DNA of 28,282 nucleotides from JAZNOL01 sp045580815 (lineage in GTDB: Bacteria; Bacillota; Clostridia; RUG12999). Position 1 is the first letter of the stretch; the number at the start of each line of letters is the position of its first letter. Under the pieces are notes generated by a model. It was not told the origin of the DNA and did not search any database. It worked only from the letters and a program-made list of their open reading frames with translations. The stretch covers positions 1 to 28,282 of the forward strand of contig JAZNOL010000038.1 in the NCBI GenBank assembly GCA_045580815.1. Direction: 5' to 3'. Below, piece after piece: positions 13,043-20,667 of the stretch. The position numbers and the translations under genes were made by a program.

Positions 13043-14248
13043 ATGGAAAAGAAACTTTTTGACGGCGATAAATTTACCGAAGACAAAGACTGTTCCCTTA
13101 ATCCGCCTGTGTTTTACACAGGAAAGCAGGCAAACAGCGGATTTTTCAGTAGTGACAAGCGTGCATGGCAAAGTGCGCCTACTGTTGTTGTTACAAAAAA
13201 AGGCAGAATGTTCTGCACCTTCAGCGGTGATAATTCCGGCACAGGCGACGAATGTCCTAACAACTACAATGTGCTGATTTACAGCGACGACAAGGGCGAA
13301 ACATGGACAGATAACGTGCTTGTTATTGACCACAACGATTCTGTGCGTATTCACGGACCGATTCTGTATGTTGACAAAACAAACACTCTCTGGCTTTTCT
13401 GGGCGCAGTCCTATATTTACTGGGACTCACGCGGCGGCACATGGGTTTCAAAATGTAAAGACCCCGATGCCGATACACTTGTTTGGTCAGAGCCAAAACG
13501 CCTTTGTCACGGCGTAATGGCAGGTGTTCCCATTGAAAACTCAAAGGGCGAATATATGCTTCCTGTTTCAATCTGGAAAAACGTTACACGCCATGCTTTC
13601 AATCACCTGCCGGAGCTTGAATACAGCTGTGTTTACACGTCAACCGACGGTGAAAACTTTACTCTTCGTGGATATGCAGACGAGCCGGACACAACCTTTG
13701 ATGAAAACTATATTGTTGAACGTAGCGATGGCAGTTATATGATGATTATGCGTTGCACAAAATCAATTTCTGTATCATATTCCTATGATGATGCAAAAAC
13801 CTGGACAACTCCGAAAAAACTTATGGACCACACATCGTCAAGGTCATTTATGTCAAAATTTTCAAACGGAAATATTCTGCTTGTGACAAACGACCCTGAA
13901 AATGTTCCTGCCGAGCATTTAGGAACAGAACACGGCAGAATACAGATGACCGCATTTTTGTCAACAGACGGCGGTGAAACTTTCTCTCACAAGCTGCTTC
14001 TTTATAAAGAGGGTATGGTATCTTATCCCAGCGGTATGATTGATGACAATGACAGGGTTTATGTTTCATTTGACCGCAATCGCTATACCGATGGCGAAAT
14101 TTATATGAGTTCTTTTACTCAGGAGGATATTATCGCCGGAAAATGCGAGACCGAGGGCTCGTATGCGGCAAAGTTGATTATGCGTTCCGATAAAGTGCAG
14201 GGTAAGCACAAGGTCTTTGAAGACGGTTCAACATACACTGATAAATAA
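13043..14248 (+). CDS. Sialidase-like (BNR/Asp-box) protein
   Basis: A 401-residue six-bladed-propeller-type protein with several Asp boxes: SDDKGETW (81-88), STDGENF (200-206), SYDDAKTW (247-254) and STDGGETF (307-314). These are typical of the exo-alpha-sialidase superfamily. The N-terminal AWQSAPTVVVTKKGRMFCTFSG resembles the RIP-like first blade. There is no signal peptide, so it would act on internalised material. True sialidase activity needs an Arg triad that I cannot assign with confidence, so other propeller hydrolases remain possible. The start is ATG at 13043 with AAAGGAG seven bases upstream. Longer in-frame readings run through the palindromic repeat and are rejected. Confidence 0.75.
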   Translation: MEKKLFDGDKFTEDKDCSLNPPVFYTGKQANSGFFSSDKRAWQSAPTVVVTKKGRMFCTFSGDNSGTGDECPNNYNVLIYSDDKGETWTDNVLVIDHNDSVRIHGPILYVDKTNTLWLFWAQSYIYWDSRGGTWVSKCKDPDADTLVWSEPKRLCHGVMAGVPIENSKGEYMLPVSIWKNVTRHAFNHLPELEYSCVYTSTDGENFTLRGYADEPDTTFDENYIVERSDGSYMMIMRCTKSISVSYSYDDAKTWTTPKKLMDHTSSRSFMSKFSNGNILLVTNDPENVPAEHLGTEHGRIQMTAFLSTDGGETFSHKLLLYKEGMVSYPSGMIDDNDRVYVSFDRNRYTDGEIYMSSFTQEDIIAGKCETEGSYAAKLIMRSDKVQGKHKVFEDGSTYTDK

Positions 14249-14254
14249 AAAAGC

Positions 14255-14346
14255 TCCTTTCGAAATGGACTAATATAAGTCCCGTTATATCATAAAATAA
14301 ATATATAATCAAGTAAAAGTGCTAATTTTAGTTCATTTTGAAAGGA
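14255..14346 (+). promoter_or_regulatory. Long RNA helix sequestering the XRE gene's ribosome site
   Basis: Bases 14255-14273 can pair with 14328-14346 over 19 uninterrupted pairs (UCCUUUCGAAAUGGACUAA with the complementary region UUAGUUCAUUUUGAAAGGA). The only two non-Watson-Crick positions are both G-U in the rightward RNA. The 3' arm contains AAAGGA, the ribosome site for ATG at 14356. Folding would block translation of the regulator. The alternative is a pair of inverted operator sites for the regulator itself. Confidence 0.6.
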
Positions 14347-14355
14347 TTATTTATT

Positions 14356-14592
14356 ATGATAGAGCAAAAAATTAAGCAGGATGAAATTTTTATCGGCAGA
14401 AATATCAAAAATATCAGAAAACAGAAAAAGATAAAACAGATTGATATTGTAAGAAAAATGCAACTCATGGGTGTTGATATAACAAGAGAATCTCTTGTTA
14501 AAATAGAGCGTGGTATTCAACATATATACGCATCGCAATTAAGGTCGATAAAAGAAATCCTCGATACATCGTACGATGAATTGTTAAAATAA
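14356..14592 (+). CDS. Small XRE-family HTH regulator
   Basis: A 78-residue protein that is essentially one helix-turn-helix domain. IGRNIKNIRKQKKIKQIDIVRKMQ forms helices 1-2, VDITRESLVKIERGIQHI is the recognition region with the typical IERG signature, and AILDTSYDELL-like helix 5 closes the fold. Such small XRE proteins usually repress their own promoter or a neighbouring element. The start at 14356 has AAAGGA nine bases upstream; that site lies in the helix described at 14255-14346. A strong terminator follows immediately. The gene stands alone between catabolic and housekeeping genes, and its targets are unknown. Confidence 0.8.
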   Translation: MIEQKIKQDEIFIGRNIKNIRKQKKIKQIDIVRKMQLMGVDITRESLVKIERGIQHIYASQLRSIKEILDTSYDELLK

Positions 14593-14598
14593 TATAAG

Positions 14599-14637
14599 AG
14601 CACGTTGCAGTTAAGTTAAACCGCAATGTGCTTTTTT
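14599..14637 (+). terminator. Terminator of the XRE gene
   Basis: AGCACGTTGC pairs with GCAATGTGCT (one G-U) around a 14-base loop, followed by six T's, starting seven bases after the stop. Confidence 0.88.
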
Positions 14638-14654
14638 ATAATGAAAAAATCATA

Positions 14655-14683
14655 TTGACAAAACCGGTTATAAATGTTATAAT
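14655..14683 (+). promoter_or_regulatory. Promoter of smc-ftsY-cca
   Basis: TTGACA (14655-14660), 17-base spacer, TATAAT (14678-14683), 52 bases before the smc start codon. Confidence 0.85.
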
Positions 14684-14735
14684 TAAATATGTATGCATAT
14701 TTTTATAAACTACCGAAAAAACGGCGGGTGATTAT

Positions 14736-17700
14736 TTGTATTTTAAAAGTATAACTTTGCAGGGGTTCAAATCCTTTGCCGAAAAAACAACCCTTGAATT
14801 TACCGGCGGAATAACCGCTGTTGTAGGACCAAACGGAAGCGGAAAGAGCAATATTTCCGATGCTATTCGCTGGGTTATGGGTGAAATGAGTGCAAAAACC
14901 CTTAGAGGAAGCAAAATGGAGGATGTTATCTTCGGCGGTACGGAAAAACGTAAACCGCTGGGGTTTGCAGAGGTTACAATAACTCTTGACAATTCAAAAC
15001 ATCAGTTTGATATTGAATATGAAGAAGTAAGCGTTACGCGACGGGTTTACCGTTCGGGTGAAAGCGAATATTATATAAACAAAGCTCCGTGCCGTCTTCG
15101 TGATATTCATGAGCTGTTTATGGATACAGGACTTGGGCGTGACGGATATTCAATTATCGGTCAGGGTAAGATTGACGCAATTCTCAGTGCAAAATCTGAA
15201 GAACGCCGTCATATTTTTGATGAGGCGGCAGGTATTACAAAATACCGTTACCGCAAACTTGAAGCAGAGAAAAAACTTGCTCATACAGAAGAAAATCTGC
15301 TTCGCGCAAACGATATTATAACAGAACTTGAATCACGCATAGGCACACTTAAAAGACAGTGCGAAACTGCAAAAAAATATCTTGAGCTATATGATATTCA
15401 GAAAAACACAGAGGTTAATCTGTGGCTTTATACAATTGACCAGAGTGGCGAAAAGCTCCGCAAAACTAAAACTGATTTTGAAAACTTAAAAAGCCAGATG
15501 GATTCGGTCAGCAATCAGATAGAATCACAGCAAGCTGAAATTAACCGTCTGCGTGATACAATGCGTATTATGGACAGTGAAATTGACAAGTCTAAAGCAC
15601 AGATGTATCAAAGCAGAGAGGCGGTAACTCGTCTTAAAGGCGAAAATGATGTTATTGCGGCAAATATTGCAAACAATATCCAGAGTATTTATCGTATTGA
15701 GGGCGAAATTGCCCAGTGCAATGAACGCATAAAAATGCTAAGTGACCTTTCAAAACCGCAAAGTGATTTTGAGGCAGGAGCAAACAAACGAAAAAATGCT
15801 GTTATGGACATTGTTGGCGATTTACAAAATCAGGCAATGGAAGTTGCAAATGACCTTGCACAGCAGTGGAATTTCAAAGCAAGTTTTGATAAAACGGATG
15901 ATTTTGAAACAACAGAGAAAACCGTTGAAGCCTGTATTGAGCAGGCATCAAAGGCCTATAATACCTATATAAATGACCTTGCAAATGCTAAAAGCGATAT
16001 AAATACCCTCAAAAACAGACGCGCTATATTGCTTGAGCTTGAAAATGAGTTTGAGGGATATTCCAAAGGTATCAAGGGTATTATGAACGAGCATTCTTAT
16101 GGTAAACTACGTTCAAATAAGATTTACGGTCCTGTTTCAACGCTTATAGAAACCGAGGCAAAATATGTTACTGCTGTTGAAGCGGCGGCAGGAAACAATC
16201 TGAATAATATTGTTACAGAAACCGAAGATGATGCAAAAGCTGCAATTGAATATCTTAAAAAGAATAATCTGGGCAGAGTTACGTTTATGCCGGTGAGCTC
16301 TGTAAAGGGCAGAGAAATGAAAGATTCCGGCTATGATAAATGTAAAGGCTTTCTTGCGGTTGCGTCCGATGTTATTAAAAACGACAGCAAGTTTGACGGT
16401 GTTGTTTCACAGATTTTGGGCGGAACAGTTATTGTTGACACTTTTGATAATGCTGTGGCAATGGCAAGAAAATTCGGATATTCATTTAAAATAGCAACAC
16501 TTGCAGGCGAAATTTTAAATCCCGGCGGTAGCATCACCGGCGGTACGGCGACAAAAACAACCGGCGGACTTTCGCGCCGCAGTGAAATTGCCGAGGTTGA
16601 AGAAAAAATCAAAAAAGCAGAAGAGTTGCTCAGTCAGGATGATATGCAACAGCAAAATCTGCTTGATAAAAACGAAAACGCTCGTAGTATATTTAATGAT
16701 ATAAAACGTAAATACTGGGAACAGAAACTTATTCTTCAATCCATAGAAAAAGATTTTGAAATGTTAAAAGAGCGTGCCGATGAGGCAAATGCCGAAAAAG
16801 CAGCTTTGGAAAAAAGCATTAAAGAAAAGAAAAATCAGATAAAACAGCATACAGACGAAAACGAGGAAAACAAAAAGAAAGCAGAAAACAATGAAGAGAC
16901 AGCTAAAAGTCTTTCTGATTCTGCGACTGAACTTGAAGAAAAAATAAAACAGATGGCAGAGGACAGAGAAACAGCGGAAAAAACAAATGCACAGCAAATG
17001 GAAAATCTGCAATCGCTTAATTCTCAGCTGTCGCTTCTTACAGGTGAACAGGCACGTCTTGAAGCAAAAATCACTAAACTAGAAGAAGATGCCGAAAGCC
17101 TTGTTAACCGTTTGTGGGATGAGTATGAGCTTACATATCTGACAGCGGAAAAATACCGCCATGATATTGAAGATGTGGCAGCTGAACACAAAAATCTTGC
17201 ATCGGTAAAAGCAAAAATTAAAGCACTTGGAAATGTCAATCTTGATGCTATTGAAGAGTATGCCGCATCATCAGAGCGTTATGAATTTTTAATTACGCAG
17301 CGTGATGATATTTTAAACGCAAAAGCCGAGCTTGAAAATCTTATCGGCGAGATAACAGAAACAATGACACAGCTTTTTGAAGAGAACTTTGCTGTTCTTA
17401 AAGAAACATTTAAAGAAACATTTAAAGAGCTTTTCGGTGGCGGAGATGCAGATTTATCGCTTTCAAATCCCCAGGAAATTCTCGAAAGCGGCGTAGAAAT
17501 CAATGTGCAGCCTCCGGGCAAAAAATTGCAGAGTATTACACTTCTTTCTGGTGGCGAAAAGGCGTTTACGGCAATTGCACTTATTTTTGCAATCCTCAAA
17601 ATCAATCCGACGCAGTTCTGCGTGTTTGATGAGATTGAGGCGGCACTTGATGATGTAAACGTGTTCAGATATGCCGATTATCTGAAACGTCTTTGCGACC

Positions 17701-17831
17701 ATACACAGTTTATTGTTATTACACACCGAAAAGGTACAATGGAGGCGGCTGATACACTTTACGGTGTGACAATGCAGGAAAAAGGCGTTACCAGAATGGT
17801 TTCTTTGGACATGAATTCAATACAGGAATAA
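14736..17831 (+). CDS. smc: Chromosome partition/condensation protein SMC
   Basis: A 1031-residue SMC protein. Walker A GPNGSGKS is at 31-38, the first coiled coil at about 165-440, and the hinge at about 445-620 (GPVSTLIET...GGSITGG). The returning coiled coil spans about 625-880, with ABC signature LLSGGEKA at 936-943 and Walker B CVFDEIEAALDD near 962. It dimerises at the hinge, and with ScpAB organises and separates chromosomes. Bacterial SMC is usually near 1,180 residues, and the deficit of about 150 is in the coiled-coil arms. The start is TTG at 14736 after GGCGGGTGA, and its N-terminal MYFKSITLQGFKSFA matches the family start. ftsY follows 14 bases later. Confidence 0.95.
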   Translation: MYFKSITLQGFKSFAEKTTLEFTGGITAVVGPNGSGKSNISDAIRWVMGEMSAKTLRGSKMEDVIFGGTEKRKPLGFAEVTITLDNSKHQFDIEYEEVSVTRRVYRSGESEYYINKAPCRLRDIHELFMDTGLGRDGYSIIGQGKIDAILSAKSEERRHIFDEAAGITKYRYRKLEAEKKLAHTEENLLRANDIITELESRIGTLKRQCETAKKYLELYDIQKNTEVNLWLYTIDQSGEKLRKTKTDFENLKSQMDSVSNQIESQQAEINRLRDTMRIMDSEIDKSKAQMYQSREAVTRLKGENDVIAANIANNIQSIYRIEGEIAQCNERIKMLSDLSKPQSDFEAGANKRKNAVMDIVGDLQNQAMEVANDLAQQWNFKASFDKTDDFETTEKTVEACIEQASKAYNTYINDLANAKSDINTLKNRRAILLELENEFEGYSKGIKGIMNEHSYGKLRSNKIYGPVSTLIETEAKYVTAVEAAAGNNLNNIVTETEDDAKAAIEYLKKNNLGRVTFMPVSSVKGREMKDSGYDKCKGFLAVASDVIKNDSKFDGVVSQILGGTVIVDTFDNAVAMARKFGYSFKIATLAGEILNPGGSITGGTATKTTGGLSRRSEIAEVEEKIKKAEELLSQDDMQQQNLLDKNENARSIFNDIKRKYWEQKLILQSIEKDFEMLKERADEANAEKAALEKSIKEKKNQIKQHTDENEENKKKAENNEETAKSLSDSATELEEKIKQMAEDRETAEKTNAQQMENLQSLNSQLSLLTGEQARLEAKITKLEEDAESLVNRLWDEYELTYLTAEKYRHDIEDVAAEHKNLASVKAKIKALGNVNLDAIEEYAASSERYEFLITQRDDILNAKAELENLIGEITETMTQLFEENFAVLKETFKETFKELFGGGDADLSLSNPQEILESGVEINVQPPGKKLQSITLLSGGEKAFTAIALIFAILKINPTQFCVFDEIEAALDDVNVFRYADYLKRLCDHTQFIVITHRKGTMEAADTLYGVTMQEKGVTRMVSLDMNSIQE

Positions 17832-17845
17832 GAAAGGTTTTTAAA

Positions 17846-18751
17846 ATGGGATTTTTTGATAAATTAAAACAGGGACTTACAAAAACAAAAGAAGCTATTG
17901 CAGGGCAAATAGAAAACGTTGTTAAAAATTTTCGTAAAGTTGACGAAGAACTTCTTGAAGAACTGGAAGATGCACTTATTTGTGCTGATGTAGGTGTTAC
18001 AACAGCAACGGATATTTCTGCAAAACTTCGCGATGAGGCAAAACGTCGTAAAATTGAAAGCGGCGATGAACTTAAAGAGGTTCTTCGTGAAATCATCAGC
18101 GATATGATGGATAAAGAACAGGAAGAAGAAACAAACGACGAAATGCAGATTATTCTTGTAATCGGAGTGAACGGTGTTGGTAAAACCACATCAATCGGCA
18201 AACTTGCACATAAATTCAAAGCAGAAGGCAAAAATGTGCTTCTTGCGGCAGGCGATACTTTCCGTGCGGCGGCAATTGACCAGCTTGAAGTTTGGTCACA
18301 GCGCTCAGGCGTTGAGCTTATTAAACACAGCGAGGGCAGTGATCCGGCGGCTGTTGTTTATGATGCACTTTGTGCGGCGAAACAGCGTAAAACCGATGTG
18401 CTTATTGTAGATACTGCGGGCAGACTTCATAACAAGAAAAATCTTATGGAAGAGCTTCGTAAAATTATGAAAGTTGCTGAAAGAGAAGCACCAAACGCAA
18501 AAAAAGACGTTTATCTTGTGCTTGACGCAACAACAGGACAAAATGCTCTCAGTCAGGCAAAACTCTTTGGCGAGATTGCAGAAATTACAGGTATTATTCT
18601 CACAAAACTTGACGGCACAGCAAAAGGCGGCGTCGTTATTGCAATTAACCACGAACAGCATATTCCGGTTAAATATATCGGTGTGGGCGAGGGCATAGAC
18701 AACTTGCAGGATTTTAATTCAAAAGAATTTGCAGCGGCACTTTTTGATTAA
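17846..18751 (+). CDS. ftsY: Signal recognition particle receptor FtsY
   Basis: A 301-residue SRP GTPase: short N-terminal helices (1-95, no long acidic A domain), then the NG domain. G1 is GVNGVGKT (107-114), DTFRAAA (137-143) follows, G3 is DTAGR (189-193) and G4 TKLDG (253-257). The conserved end is GVGEGIDNLQDF. FtsY binds the Ffh-ribosome complex at the membrane and delivers nascent membrane proteins to SecYEG. It sits directly after smc, a common Firmicutes arrangement, and is probably co-transcribed with it and the CCA gene 26 bases downstream. AGAAAGG precedes the ATG. Confidence 0.97.
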   Translation: MGFFDKLKQGLTKTKEAIAGQIENVVKNFRKVDEELLEELEDALICADVGVTTATDISAKLRDEAKRRKIESGDELKEVLREIISDMMDKEQEEETNDEMQIILVIGVNGVGKTTSIGKLAHKFKAEGKNVLLAAGDTFRAAAIDQLEVWSQRSGVELIKHSEGSDPAAVVYDALCAAKQRKTDVLIVDTAGRLHNKKNLMEELRKIMKVAEREAPNAKKDVYLVLDATTGQNALSQAKLFGEIAEITGIILTKLDGTAKGGVVIAINHEQHIPVKYIGVGEGIDNLQDFNSKEFAAALFD

Positions 18752-18777
18752 CTTTAAATTTAAGGAAACGGTTTATC

Positions 18778-20130
18778 ATGCATAACATTCACTTGCCGGC
18801 AGATGTCGGGTTTATAATTGAAACACTTAAAAACAGCGGCTTTTCGGCGTATGCCGTGGGTGGCTGTGTGCGTGATGTTATGCTTGGCAAAATGCCTTAT
18901 GACTGGGATGTGTGCACAAATGCACATCCCGATAATACCGTAAAAATATTTAACGCTCTTGGATTTCCTATTATTAAAACCGGCATCAAACACGGTACTG
19001 TTACTGTTGTTATAAATAAGGTGAATTACGAAATAACAACTTTCCGTGTGGATGGCGAATATGAGGATTTCCGCCGTCCGGATTCTGTCGAGTTTACTGA
19101 TGATTTAAAGCTTGATTTATCGCGGCGTGATTTTACGGTTAATGCAATGGCATATAATCCCAAAACAGGAGTTAGTGATTTTTTCGGCGGAAAAGAAGAT
19201 TTGAAAAACGGTATTATAAAATGTGTGGGTGATGCGAAAACACGGTTTACAGAGGATGCTCTGCGTATAATGCGTGCACTGCGTTTTTCAGCGGTGCTTG
19301 ACTTTGAAATTGAAGAAAACACGGCGAAAGCAGTTGTTGAATGTGCCCACCTTTTAAAACATGTGGCACCTGAACGTATAAATGTAGAACTTACAAAGCT
19401 GCTTTGCGGAAAAAAAGTCAAAGCTGTGCTTGAAAAATTTCGAGATGTTTTTGCAGTTATTATTCCTGAAATATCAGATATGTTTGATTTTGAGCAGCAC
19501 TCAAAATATCATATTTACGATGTATGGCAGCATACCGTGACGGCTGTTGAAAATTGCGAAAATCAACCGTATATACGGCTTGCTATGCTTTTACACGATA
19601 TAGCAAAGCCTGTGTCTTTCACAATGAAAGAAGACGGTAGCGGCCATTTTTACGGTCATTGTGAAAAAAGTTCCAAAATTGCATGGAATGTTTTAAAACG
19701 GCTGAAATACGACAATAAAACCGTTGATACCGTATGCTCGCTAATAAAATATCATGACACACGTGCTGTGTCCGGAATGCAGATAAAAAAACTGCTTTCA
19801 AAAATCGGTGCGGAAATGTATAAGCTGCTTCTTTTGGTTCAGGAGGCAGACGCAAAGGCAAAAACACCTAAATACAGCAAGCTCTCTTTGGCTTTGATAA
19901 AAGAAGCTCGGGAAAATTTTGGGAAAATAATTGATAAAGGCGAGTGTTACAGCATAAAGATGCTTGATATAAATGGTAATGACCTTGCCGCTCTTGGCTA
20001 TAAGGGAAAGCAAATCGGTAATTGTCTTGACCATCTGCTGGAATTGGTTATTGAGGGAAAAATAGAAAATAAAAAACAGGAAATGGTTAAACATATTACA
20101 GTCTGCCCCGATTTGTTTAAAATAGTTTAG
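18778..20130 (+). CDS. cca: CCA-adding enzyme / tRNA nucleotidyltransferase with HD domain
   Basis: A 450-residue class II nucleotidyltransferase. GGCVRD is at 28-33, the metal-binding DWD at 42-44, RRDFTVNAMA at 116-125 and EDALRIMRALRF at 159-170. An HD metal-phosphohydrolase domain follows with LLHDIAKP (HD at 273-274). This is the layout of bacterial enzymes that build or repair the tRNA 3' CCA end; in some bacteria the work is shared between separate CC- and A-adding enzymes. Which type this is cannot be decided from motifs alone. ATG at 18778 has AAGGAAACGG upstream. A strong terminator follows, closing the smc transcription unit. Confidence 0.93.
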   Translation: MHNIHLPADVGFIIETLKNSGFSAYAVGGCVRDVMLGKMPYDWDVCTNAHPDNTVKIFNALGFPIIKTGIKHGTVTVVINKVNYEITTFRVDGEYEDFRRPDSVEFTDDLKLDLSRRDFTVNAMAYNPKTGVSDFFGGKEDLKNGIIKCVGDAKTRFTEDALRIMRALRFSAVLDFEIEENTAKAVVECAHLLKHVAPERINVELTKLLCGKKVKAVLEKFRDVFAVIIPEISDMFDFEQHSKYHIYDVWQHTVTAVENCENQPYIRLAMLLHDIAKPVSFTMKEDGSGHFYGHCEKSSKIAWNVLKRLKYDNKTVDTVCSLIKYHDTRAVSGMQIKKLLSKIGAEMYKLLLLVQEADAKAKTPKYSKLSLALIKEARENFGKIIDKGECYSIKMLDINGNDLAALGYKGKQIGNCLDHLLELVIEGKIENKKQEMVKHITVCPDLFKIV

Positions 20131-20133
20131 TAC

Positions 20134-20168
20134 AAAAAACTGCCTACAATTATGTACGCAGTTTTTTT
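20134..20168 (+). terminator. Terminator of the cca gene
   Basis: AAAAAACTGC-TAC pairs with GTA-GCAGTTTTTT around a short loop, with one C/C mismatch, directly after the stop codon. It abuts the attachment-site remnant. Confidence 0.9.
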
Positions 20169-20169
20169 G

Positions 20170-20192
20170 TGGAGACGAGGGGAGTTGAACCC
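20170..20192 (-). other. 3'-end fragment of a tmRNA/tRNA-like gene: attachment-site scar
   Basis: On the minus strand the 23 bases read GGGTTCAACTCC followed by CCTCGTCTCCA. This is a T-loop and half T-stem, then a seven-base acceptor 3' strand ending in the discriminator A. CGTCTCCA is the typical 3' end of Firmicutes tmRNA. The rest of the gene is missing: upstream bases cannot complete the T-stem. Integrases commonly target the 3' ends of such genes, and a truncated integrase lies 75 bases away. Confidence 0.65.
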
Positions 20193-20266
20193 TATATTTT
20201 TGCTGTAAAATACGGTAAAAAAACATTGGTGCTGACAACTTTTCGACACCAATACCTTCTATGTTT

Positions 20267-20602
20267 TTAATGAACATTTGAGTTAATATAGTTATTCATT
20301 TTTTCAAAAGTCGCTTTTAAACGTTTTTCACGAACGTATGTATATACGTTTCGTGTAGTTGATATATCAGCGTGTCCCATAATGACCAGTGCGTCCTTAA
20401 CATCAATATCTGCCTCAAAAAGCATTGTGTTGTAAGTGTGTCGCATCTGATGTGCCGTCACGGTCAGACCACTTTTCTGTTGCCATTTCTTCCATTTTTG
20501 TGTAAAGTAAGAACTTGGCATAAGTTCACCGTTTTTGTGAAGATAAAGAAAATTGTATATGTAAATAAATGCATAAAAATTATTCTTAAAAAGACTTGAC
20601 AA
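20267..20602 (-). pseudogene. Truncated tyrosine recombinase (integrase) C-terminal fragment
   Basis: At most 111 codons remain, of which about the last 90 are integrase-like. They include AHQMRHTYNTML with the catalytic H-x-x-R, IMGHADISTTRNVYTYV with the second His and the nucleophilic Tyr, and a normal C-terminal tail. The N-terminal arm-binding, core-binding and first catalytic Arg regions are gone; full-length phage or ICE integrases are about 370-400 residues. The first ~25 codons read unlike protein and run into the promoter of the next gene. Its place beside a tmRNA-like 3' end marks the edge of a lost prophage or integrative element. Confidence 0.8.
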
Positions 20603-20624
20603 TTGATATGCTTAATGTTAGAAT
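20596..20624 (+). promoter_or_regulatory. Promoter of the two-component system
   Basis: TTGACA (20596-20601), 17-base spacer, TAGAAT (20619-20624), 43 bases before the kinase start. Confidence 0.75.
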
Positions 20625-20667
20625 AAAAATAATAATAAATTAATAACGTTTTTTTTGAGGAATAGTT

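Noticed and set aside
20170..20266. A complete tRNA or tmRNA gene on the minus strand
   Set aside because: Only the last 23 bases match. The 5' half of the T-stem, the anticodon or tag region and the 5' acceptor strand are missing.
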